Assembly: GCF_032854445.1 (NCBI RefSeq)
Contig: NC_088300.1
Coordinates: 80,205,084 to 80,269,083 of the forward strand
DNA: 64,000 nucleotides
Direction of reading: 5' to 3'
DNA from: Liolophura sinensis
Lineage: Eukaryota; Mollusca; Polyplacophora; Chitonida; Chitonidae
In this document: positions 59,795 through 64,000 of the stretch, one piece after another
How positions within the stretch are numbered: position 1 is the first letter of the stretch
Layout of the letters: each line of letters opens with the position of its first letter
Translations under genes and position numbers: made by a program
Notes under the pieces: model-generated
Told to the model about the DNA's origin: nothing
What the model saw: only the letters and a program-made list of their open reading frames with translations
The model's database searches: none

Positions 59795-60395
59795 TGAAGA
59801 GCTGGTTAATGAACGTCATCCACAGAGTGGCACAAGTGTCAAGGTCATCCACAGAGAAAAACATGCGATTGGTACAAGTGGCAAGAAATTCCAGAAAATT
59901 GGACTCAAGTGACTCCAGCAATTCCCAAGATGAATACTGTAATTAAAACACAAACATAATACTATTATCAAAGCTTGACAGGGATGCAGCTGTTTCAAAC
60001 TTCAGACATGTCCAGCATTGGATGTCACAAGTTGCAGCATGGCAGTGTGCCACAGTCAACAGCGTACCACAGTCTGCTGTATGGCAGTGCTGAATATTCA
60101 ACTAGATTTTGATGAAATTTGTCTAACAGGAAATGTTTATTTCACATGAACCATTCACCAACAAGAAGTGTAATTTATTGTGAAGAGAACTGTGCAATAT
60201 GTTCCTATGTAAATATGAGAAGACTGAATACTAATGTGCATAATGGGTCTGTATATGAAAGTATGATTGGACCACATCCAGATGTAACCATAGCAACATG
60301 AATATTCCTATGTTTTGTATACCAATCTTTTCAGCATGATAGTGCAGATTTGATGTCAAAGTTGAGAAATAAAAACAATACAGAAGGATATAATA
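59795..60395 (+). other. VPS18: VPS18 3' UTR
   Basis: Non-coding sequence from the stop to a poly(A) signal AATAAA at 60368-60373. No further exon similarity. The exact cleavage site is not visible but should lie at about 60385-60400. Confidence 0.7.
60368..60373 (+). promoter_or_regulatory. VPS18: VPS18 poly(A) signal
   Basis: AATAAA in 'gagaaataaaaacaatac', about 575 bases after the stop codon. Confidence 0.65.
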
Positions 60396-60399
60396 CAAA

Positions 60400-61615
60400 G
60401 CAGTGGCTGCATAGTTTATTTCTCAGACTAACACAGGGTTCATAATGGTAAATTACTACATATGTCCGCAGGAAATATTAAAACCTTCACTGAATAGCAA
60501 ATATCAGCAGTACATGTAGTAAACCCTGACACAAGGAATTTATCTTGCTTCTGTTCAGCACAATTTAGCAGTCCAGCTATAAAGCTATCTGCGATCACCT
60601 TGGAGTAACCTTCTATAAAGGTGTATACCAGTCCTTTGTCAAATTTTTACAATTTAAAATGGCACTTTACCTTCATTACCAATTTAAAACAAAAAACTTT
60701 TCAGGAAATCTTAGCGATAAGAATTCTTTTCATGGACATAAATATTATTTAATGCCTTGACCTTCATAAGCAATTTATTGAGGCAATTGTTCATTTAATC
60801 TTTATACGAGAGAATTTTTATGAACATCAAATAGCACTTATTGGGTTGACCTTCACAATCAATTTACAAATACATAAATAGAAATGTGAAGACAACATAA
60901 TTTTCTCAAGACTTGTACAGCTCATGAAATGGTAGAAGAAATAGAAACAGGTTTTGTTTCCTCATATAGGAAGGTCCACTGTGTTTTCTGATTTTTTTAC
61001 CCTGGGATGTCCTGGAAATTCAGACCTCACACAATATTTTTGGAGGTTAGTAAGACAACATTAAGCCTTCTCCCTACCACAAGGATCATCCATAGAGGCA
61101 TAGCCATTTGGTGGGTCATCCGAGTTCAGTACAAATGCAAGTAACATGTTTCAACTAGTAAAGTGCCAGAGGGAAAGAGCTGCTATGGCCAATCAGAGAA
61201 TCTGTCTTAAGTGTATAAGGTAGACTAGAGGTCACATAATCATGCAACACCAATTTAAACACATCACATGATGAAAACATATATATGTGCTGAGAGATTT
61301 CCACTGGCAGACTAAAATAAGCTGTGTTGAACAAGTTGTGGTACTGGACACTGTCCAAGGATCTCCTGTAGTTACTGGACACTGTCCAGGGATCTCCTAT
61401 ACTGATGTGACAATAATCCTTGGCAATGTACACCTGGTAATACGAAGATACTTGTGACAAGTCCTACGTGTACCAGTCATGACTTTGCACAGAATCCAGA
61501 AAGTTCTCACAGCTTGCTCGTGCACTGTTCATATACTGTTTCAAATGGCTTCATTCCAGATTCCTAAAGAGACAGAAATAAACAATTTCAATGAGGGCAT
61601 TTTTGGTTCAATACA
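60400..61615. other. Intergenic, nothing recognised
   Basis: AT-rich, apparently single-copy sequence apart from a short local duplication near 61335-61400 ('actggacactgtccaaggat' / 'actggacactgtccagggat'). No gene supported on either strand. Confidence 0.45.
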
Positions 61616-61624
61616 TACATGTAT

Positions 61625-64000
61625 ACAACGTAAACTCAAAACTGTGACTGATACTAGTATATGTGTGCTATACAGGAAGCCAGATGTAAGCACAAAACTG
61701 TGACTGACACTGGTAGATGTGTGCTATACAGGAAGCCAGATGTAAAACCAAAACTGTGACTGATACTAGTACATGTGTTGCTATACAGGAAGCAGATGTA
61801 AACTCAAAACTGTGACTGATACTGTACATGTGTGCTATACAGGAAGCCAGATGTAAGCACAAAACTGTGACTGACACTGGTACATGTGTGCTATACAGGA
61901 AGCCAGACGTAAACTCAAAACTGTGACTGACACTAGTACATGTGTGCTATACAGGAAGCCAGATGTAAACCCAAAACTGTGACTGACACTAGTATATGTG
62001 TGCTATACGGGAAGCCAGATGTAAGCACAAAACTGTGACTGACACTGGTACATGTGTGCTATACGGGAAGCCAGATGTAAACCCAAAACTGTGACTGATA
62101 CTGGTACATGTGTGCTATACGGGAAGCCAGATGTAAACCCAAAACTGTGACTGACACTAGTATATGTGTGCTATACAGGAAGCCAGATGTAAACCCAAAA
62201 CTGTGACTGACACTAGTATATGTGTGCTATACAGGAAGCCAGATGTAAACCCAAAACTGTGGACTGACACTGGTAGATGTGTGCTATACAGGAAGCCAGA
62301 TGTAACCCAAAACTGTGACTGATACTGGTACATGTGTGCTATACAGGAAGCCAGATGTAAACCCAAAACTGTGACTGACACTAGTACATGTGTGCTATAC
62401 AGGAAGCCAGATGTAAACCCAAAACTGTGACTGACACTGGTACATGTGTGCTATACAGGAAGCCAGATGTAAACCCAAAACTGTGACTGACACTGGTACA
62501 TGTGTGCTATACAGGAAGCCAGATGTAAACCCAAAACTGTGACTGACACTGGTACATGTGTGCTATACAGGGAGCCAGATGTAAACCCAAAACTGTGACT
62601 GACACTGGTAGATGTGTGCTATACAGGAAGCCAGATGTAAACCCAAAACTGTGACTGACACTAGTATATGTGTGCTATACAGGAAACCAGATGTAAACCC
62701 AAAACTGTGGACTGACACTGGTACATGTGTGCTATACAGGAAGCCAGATGTAAACCCAAAACTGTGACTGACACTAGTACATGTGTGCTATACAGGAAGC
62801 CAGATGTAAACCCAAAACTGTGACTGACACTAGTACATGTGTGCTATACAGGAAGCCAGATGTAAAACCCAAAACTGTGACTGACACTGGTACATGTGTG
62901 CTATACAGGAAGCCAGATGTAAACCCCAAAACTGTGACTGACACTAGTACATGTGTGCTATACAGGAAGCCAGATGTAAACCCAAAACTGTGACTGACAC
63001 TAGTACATGTGTGCTATACAGGAAGCCAGATGTAAACCCAAAACTATGACTGACACTAGTAGATGTGTGCTATACAGGAAGCCAGATGTAAACCCAAAAC
63101 TGTGACTGACACTGGTAGATGTGTGCTATACAGGAAGCCAGATGTAAACCCAAAACTGTGACTGGATACTGGTACATGTGTGCTATACAGGAAGCCAGAT
63201 GTAAACCCAAAACTGTGACTGACACTAGTACATGTGTGCTATACAGGAAGCCAGATGTAAACCCCAAAACTGTGACTGACACTAGTACATGTGTGCTAAT
63301 ACAGGAAGCCAGATGGTAAACCCAAAACTATGACTGACACTAGTATATGTGTGCTATACAGGAAGCCAGATGTAAACCCAAAACTGTGACTGACACTAGT
63401 ACATGTGTGCTATACAGGAAGCCAGATGTAAACCCAAAACTGTGACTGACACTGGTACATGTGTGCTATACAGGAAGCCAGATGTAAGCACAAAACTGTG
63501 ACTGACACTGGTAGATGTGTGCTATACAGGAAGCCAGATGTAAACCCAAAACTGTGACTGACACTAGTACATGTGTGCTATACAGGAAGCCAGATGTAAA
63601 CCCAAAACTGTGACTGACACTGGTAGATGTGTGCTATACAGGAAGCCAGATGTAAGCACAAAACTGTGACTGACACTAGTATATGTGTGCTATACAGGAA
63701 GCCAGATGTAAGCACAAAACTGTGACTGACACTACTACATGTGTGTTATACAGGAAGCCAGATGTAAACCCAAAACTGTGACTGACACTAGTATATGTAT
63801 GCTATACAGGAAGCCAGATGTAAACCCAAAACTATGACTGACACTAGTATATGTATGCTATACAGGAAGCCAGATGTAAACCCAAAACTATGACTGACAC
63901 TACTACATGTGTGTTATACAGGAAGCCAGATGTAAGCACAAAACTGTGACTGACACTACTACATGTGTGTTATACAGGAAGCCAGATGTAAACCCAAAAC
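61625..64000. repeat. 56-bp satellite-like array, ~42 copies, runs off the window
   Basis: Unit 'ccaaaactgtgactgacact' + 'ggtacatgtgtgctatacag' + 'gaagccagatgtaaac'. The step is 56 bp with occasional one-base indels. Variants are 'ggtac/agtac/agtat/ggtag' after 'cact' and 'aaaccc/aagcac' at the end. Short frames on both strands are artefacts. It is intergenic, downstream of VPS18, and its right end is not in the window. Confidence 0.96.

Noticed and set aside
61668-63319. Several short frames with RKPDVxPK-like or ASCIAHxYQ repeats
   Set aside because: Frames of the 56-bp satellite; none continues beyond a few units and there is no similarity to known proteins.

Overview
The window is animal nuclear DNA: intron-rich genes with GT-AG splice sites, AT-rich intergenic sequence, tRNA-derived SINEs and very large amounts of tandem repeat. 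The protein sequences and the SINE style (tails such as 'aaacaccaatcaaataaataaat' and 'gttaaaccccattcactcactc') suggest a lophotrochozoan, most likely a mollusc. The species cannot be fixed from the sequence alone.

Only two protein-coding genes can be supported, arranged head to head. TMEM101 lies on the minus strand (ATG at 11652, stop at 8118; three coding exons, 253 aa). VPS18 lies on the plus strand (ATG at 12374, stop ending at 59794; 28 coding exons, about 972 aa, essentially the length of human VPS18). VPS18 is the RING-finger core subunit of the HOPS and CORVET tethering complexes that drive endosome and lysosome fusion. The start codons are 721 bp apart and probably share a bidirectional promoter. 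All 28 VPS18 exons could be chained by phase and by similarity to the family. The exceptions are exons 15 and 16, where several one-base indels break the frame, probably assembly errors.

Layout: 1-7.9 kb is intergenic with minisatellites (1.66-2.47, 3.58-4.6, 5.66-6.1 kb) and SINEs. 7.9-11.65 kb is TMEM101. 11.65-12.37 kb is the promoter region and the VPS18 5' UTR. 12.37-60.4 kb is VPS18. 61.6-64 kb is a 56-bp satellite running off the window.

The striking feature is what fills the VPS18 introns. Many introns are mostly tandem arrays whose unit is a copy of the neighbouring splice junction: a piece of exon edge, its splice site and some intron. I find such arrays abutting the acceptor of exons 2, 8, 9, 14, 18, 24 and 27 (exon 10 weakly) and the donor of exons 5, 7, 15, 16, 19, 21, 22 and 26. 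The largest, after exon 21, has about 69 copies of a 93-bp unit (31 codons), each with an exon-like 57 bp and a good donor. In three arrays (exons 18, 21 and 26) the unit is a multiple of three and stays open in the true VPS18 frame for many copies, so use of an alternative splice site would add whole peptide repeats to the protein. Intron 9 has a textbook U12-type donor and branch site, and the 45-bp array near its 3' end looks like copies of that 3' splice site. I know of no described gene with this pattern, and it is the main candidate for something new here.
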